Positions 11,308 to 21,075 of a stretch of 64,000 nucleotides of DNA are shown here, in pieces. Source of the stretch: Physcia stellaris (Eukaryota; Ascomycota; Lecanoromycetes; Caliciales; Physciaceae); assembly GCA_018902385.1 (NCBI GenBank), contig JABSSW010000008.1, forward strand, positions 496,001 through 560,000. The letters run 5' to 3'. Position 1 is the first letter of the stretch, and the number at the start of each line of letters is the position of its first letter. The notes beneath the pieces are model-generated. The model saw only the letters and a program-made list of their open reading frames with translations. It was not told the origin of the DNA and searched no databases. Position numbers and translations under genes: made by a program.

Positions 11308-12370
11308 ATGCTGTCATTCTATCCGTATTACCGGCAATGGATACTAGCTTGCTGTTGCTACTCGATGCTCATTCTCCCAATTCTGGGAGCAGTAACCATC
11401 GACCCAGGATGCGCTCAGTGGAACAACGATGTCAACTCTGCTCTTGGTGAAGCCGTCAGCATCGCCAATTATGCGGCCAGTGTTTGGCAGTCAAGACCTA
11501 CACGCCCTGGGACTCTGCTTCAAGATATGCTTGGTGCTTCCAGTGAAGATGATCAGGATACGTTGACTTTCGCGCAGAGTAAGTCTGATTCCCGTACAAG
11601 TCTTGTTTACAGTTCATTCGGCTCATCTGTTCATTGCAGCGTGGTTCCAAAAAGCTGCTGCGGCGGGCAGTGACAATCTCGTGATCTACTGCTCGGACAC
11701 CCATCTCAACAACATTGCGCCTGGCAAATTCCGTGATCCACAGAATGGCAACTCACAGGTGACGATTGGGAACTCGAACACCGCTTGCGGAGGTGCCTTA
11801 CGAGCATTTGCTTATCCTGCTTCGGGCAGAAATGCCATTGTTCTATGTTCGGACTCCGGTAACGGCGCACTGAGGTCTTATCATAGTCCCACATTCGGCC
11901 AGTGGAATACCGGCGGGGATTTTCGCCTGGTCAATTCTGGTAGTATCAACACTTTCGGGGTCTATTTGAGTTACAAGATATTGCACGAATTGTTTCACTG
12001 TGCGGACTTTCAGCAATGTAAGCTTTTTCTGGGTAGTTGGACTTGTACATGCTTATATTGGATCCAGTTCCTGCGCGGCTCCCAAGTGGGATTGCGGAAC
12101 GGTGAGCAGTTATCACTGATTATGCATTCATTATCGGTCTAACCAGATCACTAGGTATGAATATGGTGAGATAACCGGAGGCGTTTCCGCAGATGATAGA
12201 CGACATAATGCCGATTCGATGGCTTTGCTCGGATGTGGTGAGTTTCTGAAGCTGTAGTGAAGTGGTATGAATTGCTAAGTATTCTGCTAGGATGGTATTT
12301 AAGCCCTTATTACTTCCAAGGGGGCCAAGCCAAGCTCTTGAGGAAATCAGATCGACCTAATCCTCCCTAA
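11308..12370 (+). CDS. Secreted M35-like zinc metalloprotease
   Basis: There are five exons: 11308-11578, 11640-12017, 12068-12101, 12155-12237 and 12291-12370. All four introns (61, 50, 53, 53 bases) have GT-AG ends and phases that add to an intact 281-residue frame. The N-terminus is hydrophobic (WILACCCYSMLILPILGAV), a signal peptide or anchor. The zinc motif HELFH follows IL and precedes CADFQQ. Past it come YEYGE and the phrase NADSMALLGCG, close to the NADSYAL block typical of deuterolysin/Lys-specific M35 proteases. The third ligand in classic M35 enzymes is the Asp of GTxDxxYG; here the matching stretch reads GIAERYEYG with no Asp at that place. Activity is therefore uncertain. It probably acts outside the cell. 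Confidence 0.8.
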
Positions 12371-13270
12371 CATCTATATCGATCAATCATGCTTATCTCC
12401 ATCTGTCCGTCAGTCATCCTTCTTTGAAATCCTGTGCAAGGTAAATACCCCGCAATCTCGAGATTCGATCTATCTGATTATTTGTAGTCTTCTTCTGTAT
12501 CCTTTTAGTGAAATTTCATCATGCAGGATTCTGGATACTCAACCTGTTTCTCATATGTCATAGAGCTCTCTCAACCCTTTTTTTCACTTTGATCGTAAGA
12601 GACACACTAGACATCGGCAAGTAGCCTACGGAAAGGATGACGGCCTGTATTTGAGCCGAGCTGATGGTACGCATACGACGTAGATAGTCATGAACTGGCA
12701 TCACCTATCTCCACCCCCATCCCGGGAACTGCCCCTCATGCACTTGCTCGTACCTAGTCCTCGCGACCGACACGACATCTAGCTCTCTAGACTCCATTTG
12801 ACGGACTTTATCAAGCTCGTCATCTCGATCAGGCTCATACGCCACTGTCATAGTTGAGGCTTCACTCAGCCTACCATACTACTTACCTGCGATCTCCAAT
12901 ACAAGCCTCAGAACTCAGAAGCGGAAAACGTGCAGTGGTTTGGCTGCGCAGCTGTGATTGGGCAGATCGTAAACCTCAGCCGCACCACCAGCGCCACCAG
13001 AATTAGCTCTTCGACCACGCCAGCAGGCTTACGTACCCCACCTGAACATTACATAGCTTTTTGCCCGCTGGATTTTCTTTCTCGAAGAACGTTGCATCGA
13101 AGAATTGCTAGCAACTGGACTTACAATTCCGAGCCGTGCCCTCATTGCGCCTGCAGTATTGCCTGTGTACTGCACCCCAGGCGTCCCTCCAATACCGCCA
13201 AAGCCGATAAGTCATCCCTCACTCACAGCACTCCAATCGCATCCCCCACCCAAGACCTACCTCAAAATCA
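12371..13270. other. Intergenic, no gene seen
   Basis: Overlapping short ORFs at 12930-13319 and 13105-13398 are out-of-frame shadows of the next gene or chance. The pyrimidine-rich segment just before 13271 fits a fungal promoter and 5' leader. Confidence 0.45.
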
Positions 13271-13546
13271 ATGGGTCTCCCCGCCAAGCCCCCAGCCTAC
13301 AACGGCTACCAGCCCGTGACCGGAACTCTAGAGCTCGAAGACACAGACAGCCACGAACACCGCGACACCGATCTCGAGCGAAACCACGCAGAAAGTAAAG
13401 ATGGAGATGGAAGTGGTGATAGGGATGAAGATGAATGCTGCACGACGACCCGCATGTGTCTTCCCTACCTCTACAGACTGAGCATGGCTGCCATTGGCGC
13501 GGGGACGCTGTTTGGGGTCACTTTTCTTCTTACGAGACATCGCTAG
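13271..13546 (+). CDS. Small tail-anchored-type membrane protein
   Basis: The 91-residue ORF has an acidic, Asp/Glu/His-rich hydrophilic N-terminus starting MGLPAKPPAYNGYQP, two adjacent cysteines (DECCTTTRMC), and one hydrophobic helix near the end (MAAIGAGTLFGVTFLL) followed by a short basic tail (TRHR). This is the layout of a C-terminally anchored protein. It is the first of three neighbouring same-strand genes of this layout. The ATG sits in a good context (caaaATGGG). No family is recognised; the short length leaves some doubt. Confidence 0.5.
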   Translation: MGLPAKPPAYNGYQPVTGTLELEDTDSHEHRDTDLERNHAESKDGDGSGDRDEDECCTTTRMCLPYLYRLSMAAIGAGTLFGVTFLLTRHR

Positions 13547-14132
13547 GTTTGTGCTTTCTGGGATTGGGGGTAGGGGTTCGGTGGGGTTGGGCTGATTGTT
13601 GTCTGTAGGTTCTTGTGTTCTGGCAGGATGTGTCGACGGTGAGGAATCTGTGGAGACGAAGCTACATACCGAACGCACAGAAAAGATTTTCGTCTCTCTG
13701 TAATTCAGGAGGATGTCATTAAATAATCCTCTTCAGTCCCTTATTCATGTCAATATGCACCTCTCAAGCGCACCCTAACATCAATCAAGCCATGGATAAA
13801 CACAAAGCTTCCCCTTAGCCACTGCTTGAAGTATCGCTCGCCGAAGCGGAAACACGCTTTTAACCTTTTTCTTGCTCGTTCTTGCTTATTCGGTCGAACC
13901 TTCCCAAATTTTTCTTTAGGAATCCATCCGCGAAGCTCCGAAAACCTAATTCCTCGAAAAAAATTCCTCCGCATGGCCCTTAGCAAGAGGCATGGCCAAT
14001 GTTTCTCCTCGCGCACTTCTTTCGTGTCGTGTCCTTCATTGAGTAGACAACCGTCTCATCCACGCTCGCTATTATTTTCTATTCTTTCCTTCGCTACGCG
14101 CGAGATAGTCACTCTTTTATATCAACAACCGG
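13547..14132. other. Intergenic, no gene seen
   Basis: The ORFs at 13750-14016 (minus) and 13826-14293 (plus, first part) are basic and lack family features. The last 100 bases, rich in pyrimidines, probably form the promoter and leader of the gene at 14133. Confidence 0.4.
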
Positions 14133-14801
14133 ATGGATACCGAGAAACCACCCACCGCTCCGCCTTACTCCCAGGGAACCGGCACAGCGGCGGCGGACAG
14201 CGTCATCGTGTTCCAACTTCCAGGAGAGGAAGAAAGCAACAATGTCGCAGAAAAGCGCGCAGATTCACCCCCACCCACGAGCACGGAGCATGAGAAAAGC
14301 GCAGACCACCAACCCGTCCCAGAAGCCCCAACGACCAAAAGCGGAGAACACCCCAAATCACCCTCTGCGATCGCGCCCGCGCGGACCAGGATCTACGGGA
14401 GATATGAAGTAGATGCCGAAGTTCGTTCTCCCTCCCTCCTCAACCAAAATAGCAAAAACCTGACCCCCCTCCCAGAAATTCTCCACCGCCCTCTGGGCCA
14501 TCCCGCGCGCGCCCTCCCCGTCCACGTCCCACGCCCCAAGCGAGGCCACACGCGCGTCACGATCGACATCCACCCGACGCAAGCCCTGCAGGTAGCGCTG
14601 GACTCGCAGCGCCGGCTGCCACCGCTGTACCCCGTGCGCCTGAACCTCTACCGCCGTTTCACAAAAAGATTGAGGGAGCGCAGGTGCTTTATTATTTCGG
14701 CGGCGCTGATGTTTGTGGGCGTGATGATCTTTGTGTGTTTTATTATTGCGGTGCTGTGGTTGAATAAACCGGGGCCGAAGGATAAGATTGCTTATGAGTG
14801 A
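14133..14801 (+). CDS. Pro-rich single-TM protein
   Basis: The frame of 222 residues begins MDTEKPPTAPPYSQGTG, is rich in Pro, Ser, Glu and Arg, and has one strong hydrophobic helix near the C-terminus (FIISAALMFVGVMIFVCFII) preceded by a basic cluster (RRFTKRLRERR). The tail (NKPGPKDKIAYE) is short. A Lys/Arg-flanked single helix near the end suggests C-terminal anchoring with a cytosolic bulk. A CTGAC...CCCAG intron-like end lies near 14460-14482, but the nearby donors do not match its phase, so I keep the frame unspliced. It resembles its neighbours in layout, not clearly in sequence. Confidence 0.6.
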   Translation: MDTEKPPTAPPYSQGTGTAAADSVIVFQLPGEEESNNVAEKRADSPPPTSTEHEKSADHQPVPEAPTTKSGEHPKSPSAIAPARTRIYGRYEVDAEVRSPSLLNQNSKNLTPLPEILHRPLGHPARALPVHVPRPKRGHTRVTIDIHPTQALQVALDSQRRLPPLYPVRLNLYRRFTKRLRERRCFIISAALMFVGVMIFVCFIIAVLWLNKPGPKDKIAYE

Positions 14802-15635
14802 GTTTTTCTTTTACTGTTTTGTGGTTTTGAGGTTGGTTGGGGAAAGTTGGCTGACGTGGTGGCAGTTTGTATGACAAGGAATGGTGGACGATTTGGTAGA
14901 GGTTCGTGTTGGGCTTTTGCGTGGCAAGCTTGGTTGGCAGAGACCGTTATTTGAAGCGATCCGGTAAGGGCGTGGTTGGATTTTTGGAAATAGACCTGAG
15001 AGCCGGATACAGGAGCCACTTTTGATAGCTTGAGCGTGGAAGGGATAGGACTTTGGTCTTGGAGTCCATTTTTAAGCAGGAGCCACGGCGGGGATAGAAT
15101 ATTTTTACCGGGTTTGACAACTCGTAGCCTTTGATGATTACAGCGTTCTGCTGCTCTGGTCTAGTTTTCCTGGCGCAAGTGGTGATTGCTTCGTCGCTCC
15201 TGCCTCATGAGTAACGTTATGGATTTCTTCCACCCATTGGTGGTACCCTTTTTTCCCTGAACTTAGATTCGCCGTCGAATGTCAACCTGAGGCAGAAGTC
15301 GCAGGCCACCCTCCCAGCAAGAGGAAGCGTTTCCCGGCTACCGTCTCGACAATTTTTTGATGACTCCTTTTACTTTTGTTAAAGTTTACCCTCGTCACTT
15401 ATTTACACATTTCCCATCTTCAATCCATCAATTTCCCACAATAATCTTGCAAATCTCGGGGTAGGGCCATACTTGCCTTTTGTTCAGAATCACAACTCAG
15501 AGCACTACGCTCCAGCATAGCTTTCCGTATCGAAGTGGATTTTCCACTGTCCAACAGTCATTTCCCCGACACCTCATCGCTACAGGCCATTTCACCAGCT
15601 CTCGCCCTCGAACACACTCCCTATCATCACGCAAT
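14802..15635. other. Intergenic with 5' leader, no gene seen
   Basis: No supportable ORF in 14802-15479. From 15480 to 15635 the frame of the next gene is open upstream of its preferred ATG and could encode a Ser-rich N-terminal extension. Confidence 0.4.
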
Positions 15636-16112
15636 ATGGCTTCTCCTGCAACTGATCCCTCCCCGGAGAAATCTCGCTCGGAAAGACAGGCCACAGCCGT
15701 CGCGTGGCTGCGCTCCTCCGCTGCCGAAATAGCCTCCGATCCCTCCTCACCCTACTACAACCCCTCCTCTTCGAACAACCCCGCTCCCCTCTCCCCATAT
15801 CACTACCAGCCAACAGAAACATCTTCGCTCCTTGCCTTCCAACAATGGGAGCGCGAAGCCCCAGAGCGAGAAGCCGCACACCGAGCCTGGCTAGAGCAAG
15901 ACTATGAAGAGGGAGAACGGCACCAGAGGAGGGCTGGGATAGTGTTTGTAGTTGCGGTGGTGATAGCGGTGTTGGTAATTGTTGCGTTGGGGGTGTGGAC
16001 CGACTTGTTGAAAGGGAATGGAGGACGGGGCGGAGGGGGAGGGAAGAGAGGAGGTGGTTGGAAGAGGAAGAATCCTGCGAAGCATGGGTGGAAGCATGGT
16101 GGGATTGGATGA
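15636..16112 (+). CDS. Small single-TM protein with Gly/Lys-rich tail
   Basis: The preferred ATG at 15636 gives 158 residues; an in-frame ATG at 15480 would add 52 residues of Ser/Thr-rich sequence that could act as a targeting peptide. The N-terminal part is Ser/Pro-rich with YHYQPTETSSLLAFQQ, followed by an acidic helix (EREAPEREAAHRAWLEQDYE), a basic patch, one strong membrane helix (AGIVFVVAVVIAVLVIVALGVW) and a Gly/Arg/Lys-rich tail. This is the third small membrane protein in this stretch. No function is known to me. Confidence 0.6.
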   Translation: MASPATDPSPEKSRSERQATAVAWLRSSAAEIASDPSSPYYNPSSSNNPAPLSPYHYQPTETSSLLAFQQWEREAPEREAAHRAWLEQDYEEGERHQRRAGIVFVVAVVIAVLVIVALGVWTDLLKGNGGRGGGGGKRGGGWKRKNPAKHGWKHGGIG

Positions 16113-16733
16113 TGAGACACTGGGGGATTTGGCAAGGAGGAAGAGGAAGGGGACGAAGACAGCGGGGTGGTTGTAGTTGGAACTTGGGATATTATTGAAT
16201 AGCAAAGGCGATAAATTGGGATTTCTTTCTGATTGGGCTCTACGACGGGCGAAGTAGTACGTATATGAAGTTATACAACGAAGTCTTCTTACCCGCACTT
16301 ACACTACTGATTCTGCTTGCCTGAGATCCGCCGAACAGGTGAGGAAGCGTCATCGCCCCAGTATCTTGGTATCCTCAACGCCTTTGGCTCGATCTAAACT
16401 GCTCTGGGTTTTCTCGCTGATGCGCGTCGAAAGCAGAGTCCCAGAGAGCGAAATAAGCATGTCGTTGAGCCAGAACAACAAAGAAGTATCGAAATCCGTC
16501 GTGTTCCGTGGCCAATCATCTCAATCTCTTAGTTCCCCAGAGCCCGAGATCTTGGGATTTAAGGACCAGGGTCTTCGTAACCACGGGTAGGGCTGCATGA
16601 ACGCTGATGTCAGCTTATTAAGCTGACTTTTTTCTATCTAACTCGCGTTGAGTGGTGATGCCAGGATCTCGTCTCACGTCTCTACGAGCATTTACATACC
16701 ATGAACCGAACCCACCGGTAACAGAGAACAGAG
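16113..16733. other. Intergenic, no gene seen
   Basis: Only chance ORFs are present (for example 16339-16590). The segment contains the promoter of the following gene. Confidence 0.4.
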
Positions 16734-17827
16734 ATGCCCAAAAAGATAGTCGTCTTCGGCGGCAACGGCTTCCTCGGTAAACCCAATTCCAATTATCACA
16801 CAACCCCTACAAAGCATCCACCATAACCTTCGCAGAGACTAACACTTCCTTCTTCTTCAGGCTCCCGAATCTGTAAATCCGCAATCTCCCGCTCCTGGAC
16901 CGTAACCTCCGTCTCCCGCTCCGGCGCCCCAGTCTGGTCCTCTGTCTCCTCCTCGCCCAATCCCCCTCCCTGGTCCACCTCCGTGCAATGGGAGAAAGGC
17001 GATATGCTCAAGCCCTCCACCTACACACACCTCCTCCAAGACGCCGATTGCGTGATCCATAGCTCGGGGATCTTGCTAGAGGCGGATTATAAGGGCGTAC
17101 TGCAGGGGAAGGAGAGCCCTATCGCTGGGTTACGGAGAGCGTATAGCGCGACGAAGATGGGGAGCGCGAGGAATCCGTTAGAGAAAGGGATAGATGGGGA
17201 GGAGGATGAGCTGAGACCGGGGGAGGGGGATGGGCAGTTGACGTATGAGTTGATGAACAGGGATACTGGTACATCGCCCCCTTTCCCTTTCCAATATCAC
17301 CCCCACCTTCCCAACCAATTGAGAGTATAAAGTACAAGGACGCACAAGACGAAAGCACCAATAAACTAACGGTAACTCGCCAACGCTGATAACATCACCT
17401 AGCCATAACCCTCGCCCGCACCTCCTCCACAGCCTCCATCCCAACCTTCATCTTCATCTCCGCCGCCGCCGGCGCCCCCCTCCTCCCAACCCGCTACATC
17501 ACCTCCAAGCGCGACGCCGAATCCACCATCGCCTCCTCCTTCCCCAAGATGCGCAACATCTTCCTGCGCCCCGGCTTCCTGTATGACTCCTCGCGGACCT
17601 TCACTCTACCCATCGCGTTCGCGGGCTTCGCGGGGAACTTCGTGAATTCGCTGCTTGGGGGCAGGTTGACGAGTTTGGCGGGGGCGGCGGTGGAGAAGCC
17701 GTTGAAGGCGGATACGGTGGCTGAGGCGGTGGTGGAGTGTATTGAGGATGAGGGCGTTAGGGGCGTTGTGGGGACGGAGAAGATTGAGGGGTTGGCGGCG
17801 AGGGCTTGGAGGAGGGGGATGTTGTAG
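16734..17827 (+). CDS. COQ11: COQ11-like NAD(P)-binding SDR protein
   Basis: Three exons, 16734-16776, 16861-17268 and 17403-17827 (introns of 84 and 134 bases, both phase 1), give 291 residues. The N-terminus MPKKIVVFGGNGFLGS holds the Rossmann GGxGxxG nucleotide-binding motif. Further on come QWEKGDMLKP, VIHSSGILLEADYKG, TYELMNRD, TFIFISAAAGAP and YITSKRDAE, followed by MRNIFLRPGFLYD. This order matches the atypical short-chain dehydrogenases of the yeast Coq11/NDUFA9-like group, mitochondrial inner-membrane proteins tied to coenzyme Q synthesis. The family link is from memory of these motifs. The large first intron-to-exon GC contrast is unremarkable. The catalytic Tyr-x-x-x-Lys is seen as YITSK. 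Confidence 0.8.
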
Positions 17828-18320
17828 GGGTTGTTGTTAAGATGGGGGAGATTGGGGTTATATTGGCGAGTGTACTATAATTGAGATACCCACCTCATTG
17901 TTATCGAGGAAGGTCAGATGAGCCTCAGTCCATTAGTCTTGACATTTGAAAGATAAGTAGTATTGAAAGAGGATAATCTGCTTAAGCTGTACAGGCCATT
18001 CGAACGCCTCATAGAACGCATATAGTGGTACCGTTCTTATTGTAGTATGCTAGCATAGAGACACAACACCGGCTCTCCCATGATACGTACGTAAGGCCTT
18101 CTTCTAGAGAGTATGATATCCGGTCCCTTACTAGGGAACATCGAAGGAAGACCTTCTAATCTCTGATACCGTCAACTCCACACTGCCTCCATCAATTCCC
18201 TCCTCATCTCATTTTCGAGTCTCCTGCTCCTATTTCGTCCCTCTCTTCGATTCTCCACGTCTTTCCTTCTCGCCGTACTCTACCCTCGACTCTTCCATCC
18301 CCATCCTTCCCCCTATCCCC
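17828..18320. other. Convergent intergenic region
   Basis: It lies between the 3' ends of the COQ11-like gene (plus) and SYF2 (minus) and should contain both polyadenylation regions. The last 150 bases are C/T-rich. No gene is seen. Confidence 0.45.
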
Positions 18321-19274
18321 CTAAATCATCGTCCCCCTCTCAAAACTATCCCTAATCTCCGCCGTATACTTATTATAAAACCTCGCCAGCTTCTGATTAA
18401 ACTGCTTATTCTTGTCATTAATATACGTAACATCGCCCTCCTCCTTATCGCGATCCATGCCCCTCTCTCTCCTCTTCCTTAACCTCGTCTCCTCCGCCTT
18501 CTGCAGATCCTTCACCAGTCGATCCACCGCGCCCTTCTCGGGTTTATTCTCCACGAACCCGGTACTGTCAGCCGTGCTATAAAACGTCCCGCTCTTATCC
18601 ACAGCAACCAGCTCCCCATCCTCCGTCTCCACAATCTCCAGCCCGCCGCTCTCCGCCGCCCGCTGCACCGCCGCCGCCTTCTCCCGCTCATAGCTCTCCA
18701 GATCAGGCTTCAGCTCGCGCAGCTGCCGCTTGTAGATCTTCCGCGCGTCCTGCCGGTAGTCTTGGAACGCGACGTCGTCTCTGTGGCGCTCCTTCTTCGC
18801 CATCCGCTTGTCCCATTTCTCGCTCTCGTCGATCGTCCAGTCCCAGGCGCGCTTGCGCTCGAAGTCTTCGCCTGAGTCGGCGGTCGTCGCTTTCAGCAGG
18901 TTGTGGGAGGCTAGGGCGTGTTTTCGGGATATCGAGGTTAGGAGCGTGGGGTCGGTGGCGAGGCGGTGCGATTCGGCGGCGGCGGCTTTGAGGTTTAGGC
19001 GGGTGGAGGTTTTGGCGCGGGCTTGGAGGGCGGAGAAGCGGGCGCGGCGGTCGGTGGGGGTTGTGTCTGAGGGCGGGGGAGAGGTGGATGCGGGGATTTG
19101 GGGGGTTGAATCGGTGGGTTGTGAGGGTTCTGGGTTTGGAGTTTCTTTGTCTGGCAATGGTTGTGTGGTGGGTTCTTCGTCGTGCGTAGTTGTTGGTGGT
19201 GGTTCTGTTTGTGAGACTTCAGCGTCATCTCGTGCTATTGCAGCAGTGACTTTGCGCTTCTTTGAGGGTGGCAT
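18321..19274 (-). CDS. SYF2: Pre-mRNA-splicing factor SYF2
   Basis: The intronless 317-residue frame has a nuclear-type basic N-terminus (MPPSKKRKV), a long Pro/Thr/Ser-rich region, then RARFSALQARAKTSTRLNLK and AWDWTIDESEKWDKRMAKKE. The C-terminal half has the SYF2 signature: FQDYRQDARKIYKRQLRELKP, DLQKAEETRLRKRRER, VTYINDKNKQFNQKLARFYN and a C-terminal KYTAEIRDSFERGTMI. SYF2 belongs to the NineTeen/Cwc complex that joins the activated spliceosome. Length and C-terminus match fungal SYF2, although the disordered N-terminal region is long. It is convergent with the COQ11-like gene and divergent from the acetyltransferase gene. Confidence 0.93.
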   Translation of the reverse strand: MPPSKKRKVTAAIARDDAEVSQTEPPPTTTHDEEPTTQPLPDKETPNPEPSQPTDSTPQIPASTSPPPSDTTPTDRRARFSALQARAKTSTRLNLKAAAAESHRLATDPTLLTSISRKHALASHNLLKATTADSGEDFERKRAWDWTIDESEKWDKRMAKKERHRDDVAFQDYRQDARKIYKRQLRELKPDLESYEREKAAAVQRAAESGGLEIVETEDGELVAVDKSGTFYSTADSTGFVENKPEKGAVDRLVKDLQKAEETRLRKRRERGMDRDKEEGDVTYINDKNKQFNQKLARFYNKYTAEIRDSFERGTMI

Positions 19275-19690
19275 TTTGGAGAATTCTGTATCCTCCCGGC
19301 GTTAGATTGATCAGGTTATGGAAATTTGCTCCTCCTGGATAGGTCAATTTGTTAGAAATGGGGATATTAGCATGGAAACTTGAAGTGCAGTGTCTCATCG
19401 AATTTGTGATGAGCCTTCGTCGTAGGGCTGACTTGGCGCTGCCAAGTCTTGGCATCACACATCTGGATTAGTAAGCACAGAGCATTCACACGGCTATCAC
19501 GCTCTGCTCGCCATGGAAAGCCTTCCGTGCTTGGACTTTCATTCCTTCCCCTTGTCGCGAGCAGCAGTAATCTTCACTCGCGGAACACTTAGATATACCT
19601 GCTCCTGATACAGTCCATCTCAATACTCTACTCTCAAATTTGCCATCGTTGATACTGTTTCACAGCACTCCCAGGCGACTCTGCTCAGCG
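19275..19690. promoter_or_regulatory. Divergent promoter region of SYF2 and the acetyltransferase gene
   Basis: The 416 bases lie between the start codons of SYF2 (minus, 19274) and the GNAT gene (plus, 19691). An in-frame upstream ATG at 19640 could give the GNAT protein 17 more residues. No specific motif is identified. Confidence 0.4.
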
Positions 19691-20134
19691 ATGTCCACCC
19701 ACATCCGTCCAGTGCAAAAAAGCGACGAAGCCGCCTGGCGAAACCTCTGGGAACAGTACAATGAGTTCTACAATCGCAGTATTCCCGAAGAAGTAACTGC
19801 GACTACTTTCGCTCGTTTGCTGGACGACACGGTACGCATGTACGGTGCGGTCTCGACGGTGAACGACAAGATTACTGGGTTCGTGAATTGGTATCCGCAC
19901 CCATCTACATCCTCGATTGAAGAAGTTGTCTATCTGCATGATCTCTTCGTCGACCCTAGCACTCGGAACTCGGGCACCGGAAGACAGCTTATCGAGCATG
20001 TGTATGAGCATGCTAAAACGATACCCGCTAAATCGGTTTATTGGCATACGCAGTTTTTTAACCACCGAGCTCAGCTATTGTACGTCAAAGTAGCGGACAG
20101 GACCGATTTCGTCCAGTATCGAAAAAACCTCTAA
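19691..20134 (+). CDS. GNAT-family N-acetyltransferase (HPA2/HPA3-like)
   Basis: From ATG 19691 the protein has 147 residues, the usual size of this small family. It begins MSTHIRPVQKSDEAAWRNLW, typical of GNAT enzymes. The core acetyl-CoA motif is VYLHDLFVDPSTRNSGTGRQ, with the R/Q-x-x-G-x-G/A loop seen as RNSGTGRQLIEHVYEHA. The C-terminal NHRAQLLYVKVADRTDFVQYRK fits the HPA2/HPA3-type acetyltransferases of yeast, which act on histones, polyamines or D-amino acids. The substrate cannot be told here. An in-frame ATG at 19640 is less likely because the extension lacks conserved features. Confidence 0.85.
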   Translation: MSTHIRPVQKSDEAAWRNLWEQYNEFYNRSIPEEVTATTFARLLDDTVRMYGAVSTVNDKITGFVNWYPHPSTSSIEEVVYLHDLFVDPSTRNSGTGRQLIEHVYEHAKTIPAKSVYWHTQFFNHRAQLLYVKVADRTDFVQYRKNL

Positions 20135-21075
20135 GGACTCAATCACATATTGGAGGTAAACAGGCAAGGGAACACGGATTATGAATCCAGTATTGCATGC
20201 GATTCGAGACAAATGAGTGGATGGCACTTGTTGCACTTGGGGCCTTCATCCTTGCGCAAACGATCGCAAACGTACTACAAGTCAGGATCTCCCTACTACT
20301 TCTCAGCTCCGAGTGTCTTTCCTTCCCGGCCCCATGGGTTTGTCCATAATTCTTCCTTTGTATCTGGCCTTTCAGTATCATAATCTCGATTACTGTTTAC
20401 GGCGTGATGACCGTTTTCATTACAATGCATCAATACGCTGACTAGCGTCTCTCTATTTCACATTGACGTTGGACGTGGCGATAAAACTACGGGATAGGAT
20501 CATGCTTAGTAGGAGGTGTGGTGCGGAGCCGATTTTGCGCGGTTTGCACCGTTGCGAACCTTGTCTGGTCCATACCGATTTGATGTCCAGTGAAGTGGCA
20601 GACCACCTCCTACTCGAAGTAATATGCGGAGACAGGATATCTGATAGGCCTATGTTCATGTTCTGACCGGCCGATTGAACTATCTTGTGCAAAATCCATT
20701 CTTAGGCGAGACCGACAGTCTAGAATAGCTTTGAAAGGTTGAGCTATTCTCGACTAATGAAGCTGCTGACCACTGCTGCACATAGAGGCAGAAAACCATG
20801 AGCGATGCTTGATCCAATAGCGGTACGTGTCAGGTAGTCGATAGCAAGGGCGACATGGTCTACCTATGAGAGCTATGTCAGAAGATACTCTAAGCCTGAA
20901 TAGGAGATCTAAGCGGGGCTTGGCACGCTGTCAAGGCAAACAAAAGCCATCTGGTGCATCAAATCTCTCTTCGCGTCTCCCAGTCACTTTTCTCTCACAT
21001 CTTCATGAACCTCGAATAGTCATCCAAGACTCGCTTTCAGCTATCGCTCTTCCTGGAATACTATTCGTTATCGGA
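20135..21075. other. Intergenic, no gene seen
   Basis: No convincing ORF or RNA. The MYND gene frame is open back to 20866, but the extension reads like leader sequence. Confidence 0.45.

Noticed and set aside
12930-13398. Overlapping plus-strand ORFs rich in Pro/Ser/Thr
   Set aside because: They are promoter sequence and out-of-frame readings of the gene starting at 13271.
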